The notes below the pieces were generated by a model. It did no database searches and had not been told where the DNA came from. It was given only the letters and a program-made list of their open reading frames with translations. A program made the translations under genes and the position numbers. Positions 1 through 7,590 of a stretch of DNA of 41,537 bases are shown piece after piece. Source of the stretch: a virus. The stretch spans positions 1 through 41,537 of IMG/VR virus record IMGVR_UViG_3300036820_000624; one strand, 5' to 3'. Positions within the stretch are counted from its first letter, which is position 1, and each line of letters opens with the position of its first letter.

Positions 1-198
1 ATGCAGCGCGTCTACTTCATCTGTCCGAATAGTGAAAAGGAAATAAGCGCCACTTTCGATATTTCCGACAAACAAACGCCTAAAGGAATGTTTGACGTGA
101 CATGTCGCCAGTGTGGGGAGAGTCACCGGTTTTACGGGAGAGACGTACAGAGGTCGCGCATTGTGAAGATGCCGAAGCAGATGCGACTCTCACGATGA
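1..198 (+). CDS. Small zinc-ribbon-like protein, 65 aa (may be 5'-partial)
   Basis: I do not recognise a named family. Visible features are an early C-P-N (Cys8), a later C-R-Q-C-G-E-S-H (Cys35, Cys38, His42) and a basic tail (MPKQMRLSR). The spacing resembles the small CP...CPxCGxxH zinc ribbons found as short hypothetical proteins in many bacteria, although the first pair lacks its second cysteine. The reading frame begins at base 1 of the window, so the true start could lie further upstream. It ends 35 nt before the next small gene on the same strand and probably shares a transcript with it. The function is unknown; metal or nucleic-acid binding is a guess from the motif. Confidence 0.5.
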   Translation: MQRVYFICPNSEKEISATFDISDKQTPKGMFDVTCRQCGESHRFYGRDVQRSRIVKMPKQMRLSR

Positions 199-233
199 TC
201 AGATTACAATCCCCGTGGAGGCAAAAACCACAG

Positions 234-446
234 ATGACGACAGCCGATATTGTAGCCAGCATTGATGCGGAAATCGCGAAGTTGCAGACAGCTAGGGCTG
301 CTCTCACCGGAAGTGCACAGGGACGTGCGGTGAGCGGCGGAACTGAGAAACCTTCCAAGAAGCGGACTCTCAGTGCGGAAGCTCGGGCCAAGATTTCGGC
401 CGCACAGAAGAGGCGCTGGGCGAAGCAGAAGAGGTCTATCAAGTAA
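234..446 (+). CDS. Small basic NUMOD3-like protein, 70 aa
   Basis: The N-terminal third is a predicted helix (MTTADIVASIDAEIAKLQ). The C-terminal half is strongly basic with the block LSAEARAKISAAQKRRW (residues 46-62). That block resembles NUMOD3, the helical DNA-binding module attached to many homing endonucleases, but no nuclease domain is present. I chose ATG 234 because GGAGG lies at 217-221 and because the homologous gene at 33565-33777 begins at the matching place; the frame is open upstream to 102 but that part overlaps the preceding gene. The two proteins have the same length (70 aa) and the same design. A role as a small DNA-binding protein is inference. Confidence 0.72.
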   Translation: MTTADIVASIDAEIAKLQTARAALTGSAQGRAVSGGTEKPSKKRTLSAEARAKISAAQKRRWAKQKRSIK

Positions 447-464
447 TTAGGACAGTCAAAGCGC

Positions 465-1505
465 ATGTACAGAGAGGTGAATTCACTCCCGGAGAATGAC
501 AGGGTCAGAGCGGTTTGCCCTATATGCGCAAGTGCTGCCTATTCGGATAGAAGTGCGCCATTCCAGACGATGGTTATTTGCCGGACGTGTGGCAAATTTG
601 TCTTTGAGAATTCCGCCGAATTGTTTTTCATGGGCTTAAAGCAAGCGCCCAATGCAAACGTCTCGTATCGAATCTCATTTCATCTTAGGACCATCTCGGA
701 GCGAGCTTGGGGAAAGCGTGACAACTCGTTCTTTCCACAATATTCGGGGCGTGACTTCTCCGAGATGACGGAACATCGTGATCTTCCCCTTTCGGAAAAG
801 CTGGTTCTTCTGCTGCGACATCTGGGAAATCTCAGCGAATACCCGGGGCAGATTGTGCGCTTTAGCCCGTTCTCTGATTATTCAGTTCTCGATGCCAAAA
901 ACCCAGCAGAAGCTGATTATCACATTCGCACGTTGGCAGACCAAAAGCTGGTTTTGCTTGAGTCCACGAGTGGCGCGATTGAACAACAACTGCAGTTGAG
1001 GTTTGGCAACGAGCAGCAGAGCTATTCGCCCAAAATTACGTCAAATGGATGGAGTGAGCTTGCCAAGACGGAACAATCCGGATGGCAATCTGACAACGCC
1101 TTTATTGCAATGTGGTTTGATCCGAGCCGTCACCCCTTCCACGAAGCCATGGAGCGGGCCGTGACGAAGGCGGGATACGTGCCAATTCGGATCGATCAGG
1201 TCCAGCACGTAAATCGAATCGATGATGAGATTATCGCCCAGATTCGCAGATCGAAATTTGTGATCGCGGATTTCAGCGGGCAACGGGGCGGAGTCTACTT
1301 CGAGGCCGGGTTTATGCTTGGACTAGGTCGGCAAGTTCTATGGGTTTGTTCAAAGCCCGAACTGCATGATGTCCACTTCGACACTCGGCAATACAATTTT
1401 ATCGACTACACCGACGCCGGGGACTTGGAGCGAAGATTGCAGATGAGAATTGAGGCAATCTTTGGAAAGGGACCGCACAGGACAAGCGCAGAGGTCATCC
1501 TTTAA
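465..1505 (+). CDS. Zinc ribbon / winged helix / TIR-like (deoxyribosyltransferase-like) protein, 346 aa
   Basis: There are three visible parts. Residues 18-42 form a C-x2-C...C-x2-C zinc ribbon (CPIC and CRTC). Residues about 105-200 end in a winged-helix-like ITSNGWSELA. Residues 211-335 have the fold signature NAFIAMWFD, GYVPIRID, IADFSGQRGGVYFEAGF. The Glu in VYFEAGF (residue 280) sits where nucleoside 2-deoxyribosyltransferases and TIR-type NADases place their catalytic acid. Proteins of this kind are usually annotated as hypothetical or TIR-like. In a prophage cargo position, a nucleotide- or NAD-consuming anti-phage effector is plausible but unproven. It is transcribed against the virion genes, and its 3' end overlaps the convergent holin candidate by 11 nt. 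ATG 465 has no clear Shine-Dalgarno; GTG 477 is an alternative start. Confidence 0.8.
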   Translation: MYREVNSLPENDRVRAVCPICASAAYSDRSAPFQTMVICRTCGKFVFENSAELFFMGLKQAPNANVSYRISFHLRTISERAWGKRDNSFFPQYSGRDFSEMTEHRDLPLSEKLVLLLRHLGNLSEYPGQIVRFSPFSDYSVLDAKNPAEADYHIRTLADQKLVLLESTSGAIEQQLQLRFGNEQQSYSPKITSNGWSELAKTEQSGWQSDNAFIAMWFDPSRHPFHEAMERAVTKAGYVPIRIDQVQHVNRIDDEIIAQIRRSKFVIADFSGQRGGVYFEAGFMLGLGRQVLWVCSKPELHDVHFDTRQYNFIDYTDAGDLERRLQMRIEAIFGKGPHRTSAEVIL

Positions 1506-1755
1506 CCACCCAGGCCACGAGGGAAAGTAGCCCAGATACCCCAGCCACAGCACCCAGGCACCACCAAATGCGCTGCCTGATGCCCTGAATGGCATCCTCT
1601 GCCTTATTCAGACGTCCTGGCTGGCCGTTCCCCATCACAGCATAGTTGTCCGTCTCCAGTGCGGTGAGGCGTGCCTCGCACTTTCGTGAGAACTCATTGA
1701 AGGCGGAGCGCAATTCGCGCATTTCGTCGAGAAGGATGTCTGAAGTATCTGGCAT
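1495..1755 (-). CDS. Small membrane protein, holin candidate, 86 aa
   Basis: The N-terminal half is a charged, coiled-coil-like helix (LLDEMRELRSAFNEFSRK). It is followed by MGNGQPGRLNKAED, then one hydrophobic segment near the C-terminus (IWWCLGAVAGVSGLLSLVAW) and a short positive tail. The M-G-N-G-Q-P-G-R-L pattern with one terminal membrane helix is common in small phage proteins encoded beside lysis or tail-fibre genes. AAGGAAA lies about 10 nt before the ATG. It is the last gene of the leftward virion block, 15 nt after the tail spike, where a holin or spanin is expected. No endolysin is visible nearby, so the lysis assignment rests on topology and position only. Confidence 0.6.
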   Translation of the reverse strand: MPDTSDILLDEMRELRSAFNEFSRKCEARLTALETDNYAVMGNGQPGRLNKAEDAIQGIRQRIWWCLGAVAGVSGLLSLVAWVVKG

Positions 1756-1770
1756 CGTGTTGCGGTTTCC

Positions 1771-4700
1771 TTACTGTACGCGACCGAATGAATACTGCAT
1801 TACCGCGTTCCCCGGCGATCCCCCGAGCACGCTGGTGAGAGTCACAGTCCCGGTGCATGTCGCCGTGCCGCTCGTGCAGGTTGCCGTTGTCGGCGCTGTA
1901 GTACACGCGCCGCCGCGAGCCGTTATCGTGATCGCGCCAGCGGTTCCGCCTGACACCGCCATCGTCGCTGTTGTACCGGAACAGGAGTCATTGAAAGTCG
2001 CCAGACTGACATTCCCCGTGCCGCTCAGCGTTCCACCGCTCGCGTAGGCCGCGCTGGCGACACCGGTAGCTGTGAAGTATATCGAGTCGGTGATCGTGCT
2101 GGCTGCGGTCGTCAGTCCCACGGACGGCGTGATGATGATGTTCGACCACGAGCCGTTGGCCGCAGAACTATAAGCTGTGGTTGACGATAGATTCCCGAAA
2201 CCCTGCGTAGTCGTGAGGCCTGTTAGTGACCAGGAGAGAACTCCGCCTATGCCCACGCCATTGCTGCTGAGGGCGATGGTTGATTCGTTCTCGTAAATGG
2301 TTTTTGCTCCATAGACCAGGCGCAGACCTGTGTTGGCGATAGAGGCAGGGCTCGACGAGGGAGAAAATACTCCAACGTTCGAGACAAACCGCTGATAGGA
2401 GCCAGCCGCGACCATATTTGCCGGCGTCGTATAACTGTTAGCGAAAGTGTAAGGCGTCCCGCTAATCGCGTCATTCGTCGTGTTGGCGCAGGCCAGCGAT
2501 AGTGTCCCACCCGACCCGAAGGTTCCGGGGTTGGAGCTGTTGGTGATGGTAATACTCGTGGAGGTTGAACTTGTGACGGTGAACGGCGTGCCGAGCGTCG
2601 AGTTCGTGCCGAGCGTGCTCAGGATATTGATAGGCTCGCCGATAATCTGATATAGGTTCGGGAGAGACGACACCGTATAAGTGATGGTGCTCGATGTCGA
2701 ACTGCCACCCGTAACCGACACTGCATCGATGGTTGAATCGTTAGCTACGGCGCAGGCGAGATCGCCAGGTGCCTGGGTGAATGTCGGCACGAATCCGGGG
2801 CATCCTGAAGTAGTCGCCCCTCCCACCGAGTCGGTGCACAGTGGATTTCCAGCCCCGCCAGCAACTGGTCCCGCACTGAGCAATGTTGAATCAGTGCCTT
2901 GGATACCAGTCACGGCTCCGCTGCTTCCGACTGCAAGGGAAGGAAATGTGCAAACGGCTCCTGTACACGAGTACTGAAGTGTGTACGAGGGTGTGCCTGC
3001 CGTAGCCGGAGCACTGTAGACACCGAGCCACGTCGCTCCCGATGATCTGCCGGTGCAGTACTCGGTGTAGTTGAAAGAGGATGGCGTTCCGTTCCAGACC
3101 CTGTATTGAGAGCAGACTTCCAACGATGATCCGGGTCCGTTCGTGTCTGTCGTCACTGCCATCAGGCAACTGCTGGTGAGCTGATTGTCGGATGAGCAGG
3201 ATGTCATGCCCGGAATCGAAGACGCGGACCCGATGAACGCGCTGTTCACGTTCTTGCCCATCGAATTGACATAGTAGGTCAGCGTTCCGCCCACGTCTGA
3301 CAGCCAGACCATGTAGTTGCTGCCTGCAGTCGGGAAGCCCTGACTCTTGCCGCCGTCGAGCACGATGTTCGACACGAGGCTTACGGTTCCGCCCGTGCAT
3401 CCAGTGATCGAGGTTCCGGTGACTGTCGTGGTGTAGAGCACCATTTGCGTGGAATTGGCCGACAGCAAATACATCGGCGTAGTGGTATTCAGACCGCTGC
3501 AACCTGCGCCCCCGGTGTACCCGGAGGTGGTGAATTGCCAGCCGGTTACGAAGATCGCAGATGGAATGACTGAGCAATTGCCCTGCGTGCCGATCGTTGC
3601 GGAAGCGACTGCCGTTCCACTGAGAACGGCGGTTGCTGACGGGTTGACCGTACAAGTGCCCCCGATGAACAAGATCTGAGGTGGCTGGCCAGGGGGATAT
3701 GTTCCACCGGCGGTAACCGTAATCCCGGTTACAAATGTTCCCGATGGAGTGACAGTTCCTGTTGCTCCCCCTACAGGTGCATTGTTGGCGAGATTCGTGA
3801 TGGTCAGCAGGTTCGACGCGACCGAATAGCCGACACCACCCGACATGTTGTAGGTATTCGCCTGAGCAACAAGTTCAGCACCTGCCGCCGAGAAGTTCAG
3901 AATGTAGGGCTGGCCGGTCTCCTGACCACCTGCAAGAGTGGTGATGGTTCCGTTGAATGCGCTGGAGACTGAAGCAGAGACAGTTCCTGGCAGGGTAAGC
4001 GTGGAACCGACAACTCCGCTACTGCCGATGGGGGCTGGAACGAGGTTCTCTGTGATGTCGTACGATGACTGGGCGAAATCGTTGACGAAGTTCACTCCCT
4101 GCTGTCGATTGAATGCAGCACCCAGATAAAGCTGTGTCGCCTGGTTGGCGATGCCCCAAGTGCCTCCGACCACATTCATTGCGGCTTTAGTTCCGGAACT
4201 TTGCAGGTTGTAGAGCCAGCTATTCGCTGTGCCGAGGTAACCGGCCCAGTATTCGCCGTCATCTTCGATGCCGTAGTTCTGTGACCCTCCGCTGGTCAGC
4301 AACCACCCCTGCGTGATTCTGTCGCCACCAGTAGTGAGATTGCAGCCTTCGTGATGCAGGCCAAACATATTGATCGCATTCGCGCCGTTGAACTGCCCGA
4401 TTCCACCGCCGCCCTGCATCGTTCCGCCAGTGATCGTCAGGTTGTAGGGGTTCGTAGTCGCATTCAGCCATGCGGTGCCGCTGCTCGTCCCGGTGCCAGC
4501 AGCTACGCTGGCTCGGAATGTCAGCGTGCCGGAGCGGACTCTCGTTGTCCCTACGCCGCCGATATTGACGGTCAGACCGTTGAGTTCCTCACCCACCGTG
4601 TCCGAGTAGCCGATGATTCCGATTCTGTTGCCGTTAACCAGCGGGACGACAGATGTGAATGGGATAGAGACGTTTCCGCTGCCGTCAATGGTCGGGGTGC

Positions 4701-6489
4701 CGAGCGAGATCGTGTTCGCATTCCAGCTTGAGATCGTATAGAGGTTTAGTGTGTCCGAATATGATCCCGATGGTCCTGTGAACGGAACCACAAGGTTCAT
4801 GGTGCCGGTGTATGTAGTCGTCAGCGACCCAGACTGAACCACAGCAGTTCCGGTCTGCCATATCAGGTTGACAGGCAGAAGATCAGAGCTGGTTGCTCTG
4901 CTGATGTAGTAACTGGCCCCGCTGGCAATCGGTACAGATGATGTGTAAGTCGCCTGAAGCGTGGTTGTGGTCGAGGTAGATGACAGAACGCTGACCCCCG
5001 TCAGAGTGATGTTCTGTGGGGAGCCATTCGCGCCAACATAGAAGTCAATTCCCTGATTCGGTGCTTGCGTCGCATCCGTCGTGTTGCACCAGTTGTTGTA
5101 TTGCGTGTCGAACTGACTGTCTCGGATCGCATTGTTGCCAGCAGACCCTGCCAGATAGTAAGCAAAATCTCCGTTCTGAGGACGCCAATCAATTACTTTA
5201 TCCAAAGTCACATACTGAACAGAGGAGTTATATGTAGGACCTCCAATCAAAGCAATCGTCTTGCCGAGAAAGAAGTTGAACGAAGAATTGCGAATCAGCC
5301 AGTAGCCGACCTGTGTCCCCAGAAGTTTCGAAACGTCCGCATTGAAGCAGCTTTGCCCGACCGTGGTGTCGTCGCCCACCCAGCCCATATTGTCGATGCC
5401 GCCGTTCGTGATGTTCTGGTTGTCGTAGCCCGTTCCCGTGCCCTGCGCCACATCGAAGCAATCCACGCCCGATACCGTGACTTTGGTGGTAAAGCCGCTC
5501 GTGGCGGGTCCGGCTCCGATCACCCATAACCCCTGCCTCAGAGTGATAGAACTGCCATTCATTGTGTAGTCAGCGAACGGCCCCAGCAGGAGCTTGATTC
5601 TCTTTGCGCCAGGATCGAAGCCAGTAAAGGCATGTGATCCGAACCCGCCTCGTGCATCAATCGTGCAGCCGGAATACGGGCCAGCGAGACAAGCAGTGAC
5701 GGCTGCATTGATGGTGTTGTAGACGATCCCGTCTACGAAGTAGATTCCGCTCAGCTCAGGTGCTGTTAATGGGCCTTGAAGACTCTGCTGGGCAGTGAGG
5801 ATTGAGGAGACCGCATTCAGGTTGCTGAGGGCAGTGGATGCCGTATTCGCCCCAGTTCCGCCGCTGACAATGGGCGTGACACCGGGAACTGGCGACAGGA
5901 CTGCAATGGCCGCAGCGCCGCCTCCTGTTCCGCCCGTGAATGCGATGGTGGGAACGTTGATGTAGCTGCCGCCAGCCGTAATGTTGATGCCGCTGACGTA
6001 ATAGCTGCCACCCACTGACGTGCAGACGGGCGTGCCGGCAGCACCGCTACCGTCGCCACCGCTAAACGTGATCCCGGTAGGGCAGGCGGAGTACGATCCA
6101 CCCGAGGTGATCGTTGCGGAGACGACCTCTTCGGTCGATCCAGTAGGAGCGGGCACGTTTTGGTCGGGATAACACGCTTGCCCTGTGTAGGGGCTGACGT
6201 AGCAGACGGTGTAGGTGCCAGGATTGAGGTACGCACTGCATTGCCCAGACCCGTTCGTAGTGAGGGGCTGAGGTGTCGAGCCGCCAGTCGAGGAGGAATA
6301 GACGTTCGCGAGAGGGGTCAGAGACTGGGTGTTGGACGGTTGCGTGAGGAAGTAGACCGAGGCTCCCGCGACAGCCTGTCCCTGAGCTGTCTGAAGCTGA
6401 CAGGTCTGGTATAGACCATAAGACTGTGCTTTTGCGGCCCCAAAAGATACACCAAGAGTGACGAGTAGAAAGACAAGTTTACGGAACAT
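1771..6489 (-). CDS. Giant tail spike/fibre with signal peptide and predicted beta-helix, about 1,572 aa
   Basis: The protein opens with a classic signal peptide, MFRKLVFLLVTLGVSFG then AKA, with likely cleavage at AKA|QS. An Ig-like carbohydrate-adhesion-type N-terminal domain follows (VAGASVYFLTQP ... YLNPGTYTVCY). Next are glycine-rich repeats of the form G..Y...P.I.F.GG (for example GSYINVPTIAFTGG), the fibre motif IVSGGTGANTASTAL, and a stretch with short alternating strands (LIRNSSFNFF, IRDSQFDTQY) typical of right-handed beta-helix spikes and pectate-lyase-like depolymerases. ATG 6489 was chosen: it sits one base after the preceding stop (TAA-T-ATG) and starts the signal peptide cleanly. 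TTG 6501 is also in frame. A Sec signal on a virion protein is unusual. The role would be receptor binding, possibly polysaccharide cleavage. Confidence 0.8.
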   Translation of the reverse strand: MFRKLVFLLVTLGVSFGAAKAQSYGLYQTCQLQTAQGQAVAGASVYFLTQPSNTQSLTPLANVYSSSTGGSTPQPLTTNGSGQCSAYLNPGTYTVCYVSPYTGQACYPDQNVPAPTGSTEEVVSATITSGGSYSACPTGITFSGGDGSGAAGTPVCTSVGGSYYVSGINITAGGSYINVPTIAFTGGTGGGAAAIAVLSPVPGVTPIVSGGTGANTASTALSNLNAVSSILTAQQSLQGPLTAPELSGIYFVDGIVYNTINAAVTACLAGPYSGCTIDARGGFGSHAFTGFDPGAKRIKLLLGPFADYTMNGSSITLRQGLWVIGAGPATSGFTTKVTVSGVDCFDVAQGTGTGYDNQNITNGGIDNMGWVGDDTTVGQSCFNADVSKLLGTQVGYWLIRNSSFNFFLGKTIALIGGPTYNSSVQYVTLDKVIDWRPQNGDFAYYLAGSAGNNAIRDSQFDTQYNNWCNTTDATQAPNQGIDFYVGANGSPQNITLTGVSVLSSTSTTTTLQATYTSSVPIASGASYYISRATSSDLLPVNLIWQTGTAVVQSGSLTTTYTGTMNLVVPFTGPSGSYSDTLNLYTISSWNANTISLGTPTIDGSGNVSIPFTSVVPLVNGNRIGIIGYSDTVGEELNGLTVNIGGVGTTRVRSGTLTFRASVAAGTGTSSGTAWLNATTNPYNLTITGGTMQGGGGIGQFNGANAINMFGLHHEGCNLTTGGDRITQGWLLTSGGSQNYGIEDDGEYWAGYLGTANSWLYNLQSSGTKAAMNVVGGTWGIANQATQLYLGAAFNRQQGVNFVNDFAQSSYDITENLVPAPIGSSGVVGSTLTLPGTVSASVSSAFNGTITTLAGGQETGQPYILNFSAAGAELVAQANTYNMSGGVGYSVASNLLTITNLANNAPVGGATGTVTPSGTFVTGITVTAGGTYPPGQPPQILFIGGTCTVNPSATAVLSGTAVASATIGTQGNCSVIPSAIFVTGWQFTTSGYTGGAGCSGLNTTTPMYLLSANSTQMVLYTTTVTGTSITGCTGGTVSLVSNIVLDGGKSQGFPTAGSNYMVWLSDVGGTLTYYVNSMGKNVNSAFIGSASSIPGMTSCSSDNQLTSSCLMAVTTDTNGPGSSLEVCSQYRVWNGTPSSFNYTEYCTGRSSGATWLGVYSAPATAGTPSYTLQYSCTGAVCTFPSLAVGSSGAVTGIQGTDSTLLSAGPVAGGAGNPLCTDSVGGATTSGCPGFVPTFTQAPGDLACAVANDSTIDAVSVTGGSSTSSTITYTVSSLPNLYQIIGEPINILSTLGTNSTLGTPFTVTSSTSTSITITNSSNPGTFGSGGTLSLACANTTNDAISGTPYTFANSYTTPANMVAAGSYQRFVSNVGVFSPSSSPASIANTGLRLVYGAKTIYENESTIALSSNGVGIGGVLSWSLTGLTTTQGFGNLSSTTAYSSAANGSWSNIIITPSVGLTTAASTITDSIYFTATGVASAAYASGGTLSGTGNVSLATFNDSCSGTTATMAVSGGTAGAITITARGGACTTAPTTATCTSGTATCTGTVTLTSVLGGSPGNAVMQYSFGRVQ

Positions 6490-6490
6490 A

Positions 6491-7186
6491 TTAGCTGGCA
6501 ATCTTGGCGACGATCTTGCCGGAGCCGGAGGTCCCGGTAATGGCGTAGCGGAGGAAGCCCCACTTGCCAGTGACCTGGGTGGTCCCGTAAGCGGCAGAGC
6601 CCGCCGACACAGTGACCACGTTGGCGATTACCGTCTGCCATTGAGTACTGGGCGTATTGGTCTGAGCACCCTGAAGGGAAACGACACAGGCCGTGGGAAG
6701 AGTCGGGAAGTTAACTTCACACCCGATGGCTTCCAAGCCCTGTCCAGCATCCTGAGGAACCGTGTAGGGGAGACCGACCGGAACGGAGTAGCCGTTGGCG
6801 ACTGTTTCGCCCAATTCCGGCTGAGGGACATAAGCCACTCCGCCGTCGGCAGTCGTGGAGACGTCGCTGGCCGTGAGAGCGAACGTGACAGTGCCCACAC
6901 CCGTTGTGGCATTGATGGTGACACCGGTGAGAGCTACGTTAGTGACGTTGGCTGCGCCAGACTGAGTGGCGGTACCCTGCACGGTGATGAGCGAGCCTAC
7001 GGAGGGAATGTTTCCCTCTGTGACGGTCACGCCCAGAGTGCAAACATCAGTGGCAACCGCAACCGAGGACACCGCCAGCCGCGTAGGGGCCACATCAGAG
7101 GGCCACGATCCGAGTAGGTAGGCCACCTGGCCTGGAATGAGCTTCTGGGGAATCGCCGCGAAGGGCGATGCATTGAAAGATGGCAT
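6491..7186 (-). CDS. Phage structural protein, Ala/Val/Thr-rich, 231 aa
   Basis: I recognise no named family. The protein is low in Lys and Asp, rich in beta-formers (VSSVAVATDVCTLGVTVTEG) and ends in a compact strand-rich section (KWGFLRYAITGTSGSGKIVA). That composition is typical of capsid-decoration, head-fibre or tail-fibre adaptor proteins. The ATG follows GGGAG by about 6 nt. It lies directly before the tail spike with a one-base gap, so the two are probably translationally coupled and may act together at the tail tip. Its upstream neighbour on the same strand is separated by an opposite-strand insert (7300-7590). Confidence 0.65.
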   Translation of the reverse strand: MPSFNASPFAAIPQKLIPGQVAYLLGSWPSDVAPTRLAVSSVAVATDVCTLGVTVTEGNIPSVGSLITVQGTATQSGAANVTNVALTGVTINATTGVGTVTFALTASDVSTTADGGVAYVPQPELGETVANGYSVPVGLPYTVPQDAGQGLEAIGCEVNFPTLPTACVVSLQGAQTNTPSTQWQTVIANVVTVSAGSAAYGTTQVTGKWGFLRYAITGTSGSGKIVAKIAS

Positions 7187-7270
7187 AAGTACTCCCTACC
7201 TTCGGGGCAAGAAGTCTGAAGACGGAGCACTACGCTTGGGGGGTATTTACGCGGCGGGCCGGGGCCGGGG

Positions 7271-7276
7271 TATAAT
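7271..7276 (+). promoter_or_regulatory. Candidate -10 element (TATAAT) for the 7300-7590 gene
   Basis: A perfect TATAAT lies 23 nt before ATG 7300. No good -35 box lies at 16-18 nt upstream. Transcription beginning about 7 nt downstream would give a very short leader that still contains the Shine-Dalgarno GGGGGA near 7287. An own promoter is expected for a gene facing against the virion block. Confidence 0.4.
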
Positions 7277-7299
7277 TCGCCGAAGTGGGGGAAACGCGG

Positions 7300-7590
7300 A
7301 TGGTTACGATAGCGGGCGGTATCTTACTGGCGATGGCCGTGATCTTTATCGGACTGCCAGTGTGTTTCTATCTGCTGTGGGGTGTCGGCTATGTCCTTAT
7401 AAAGCTTCCAAGGGCATTGGCCGACGGTCTGGACCACCTCTGGGATACGCTGTTCCCGCCCAGACCAAAAAGGCAGACGCCGCAGGCGGCAATGCCAGTC
7501 GATCAGCCAATTCAGGAGAAACCTATCCCTTTCGCCAAGGTTCTAGAAGTGCGGACCAATTCCGCGATTCCTCGCGAGAGACAGGCCTAA
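7300..7590 (+). CDS. Small membrane protein, opposite-strand accessory gene (moron candidate), 96 aa
   Basis: The N-terminal 35 residues are almost wholly hydrophobic (IAGGILLAMAVIFIGLPV then CFYLLWGVGYVLI), giving one long or two short membrane helices. A cytoplasmic-type basic and Pro-rich tail follows. ATG 7300 is preceded by GGGGGA at good spacing and by a TATAAT at 7271; GTG 7285 is also in frame. The gene sits between two leftward virion genes and faces the other way, overlapping the 3' end of the next one by 4 nt. A self-contained gene with its own promoter inside a structural block is the classic layout of a prophage moron. A superinfection-exclusion role is possible, but nothing in the sequence proves it. 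Confidence 0.62.
   Translation: MVTIAGGILLAMAVIFIGLPVCFYLLWGVGYVLIKLPRALADGLDHLWDTLFPPRPKRQTPQAAMPVDQPIQEKPIPFAKVLEVRTNSAIPRERQA

Noticed and set aside
1646-2047. Long plus-strand frame antisense to the tail spike
   Set aside because: The Pro/Val-rich text is the shadow of the Gly/Thr-rich spike repeats; no ribosome-binding site.
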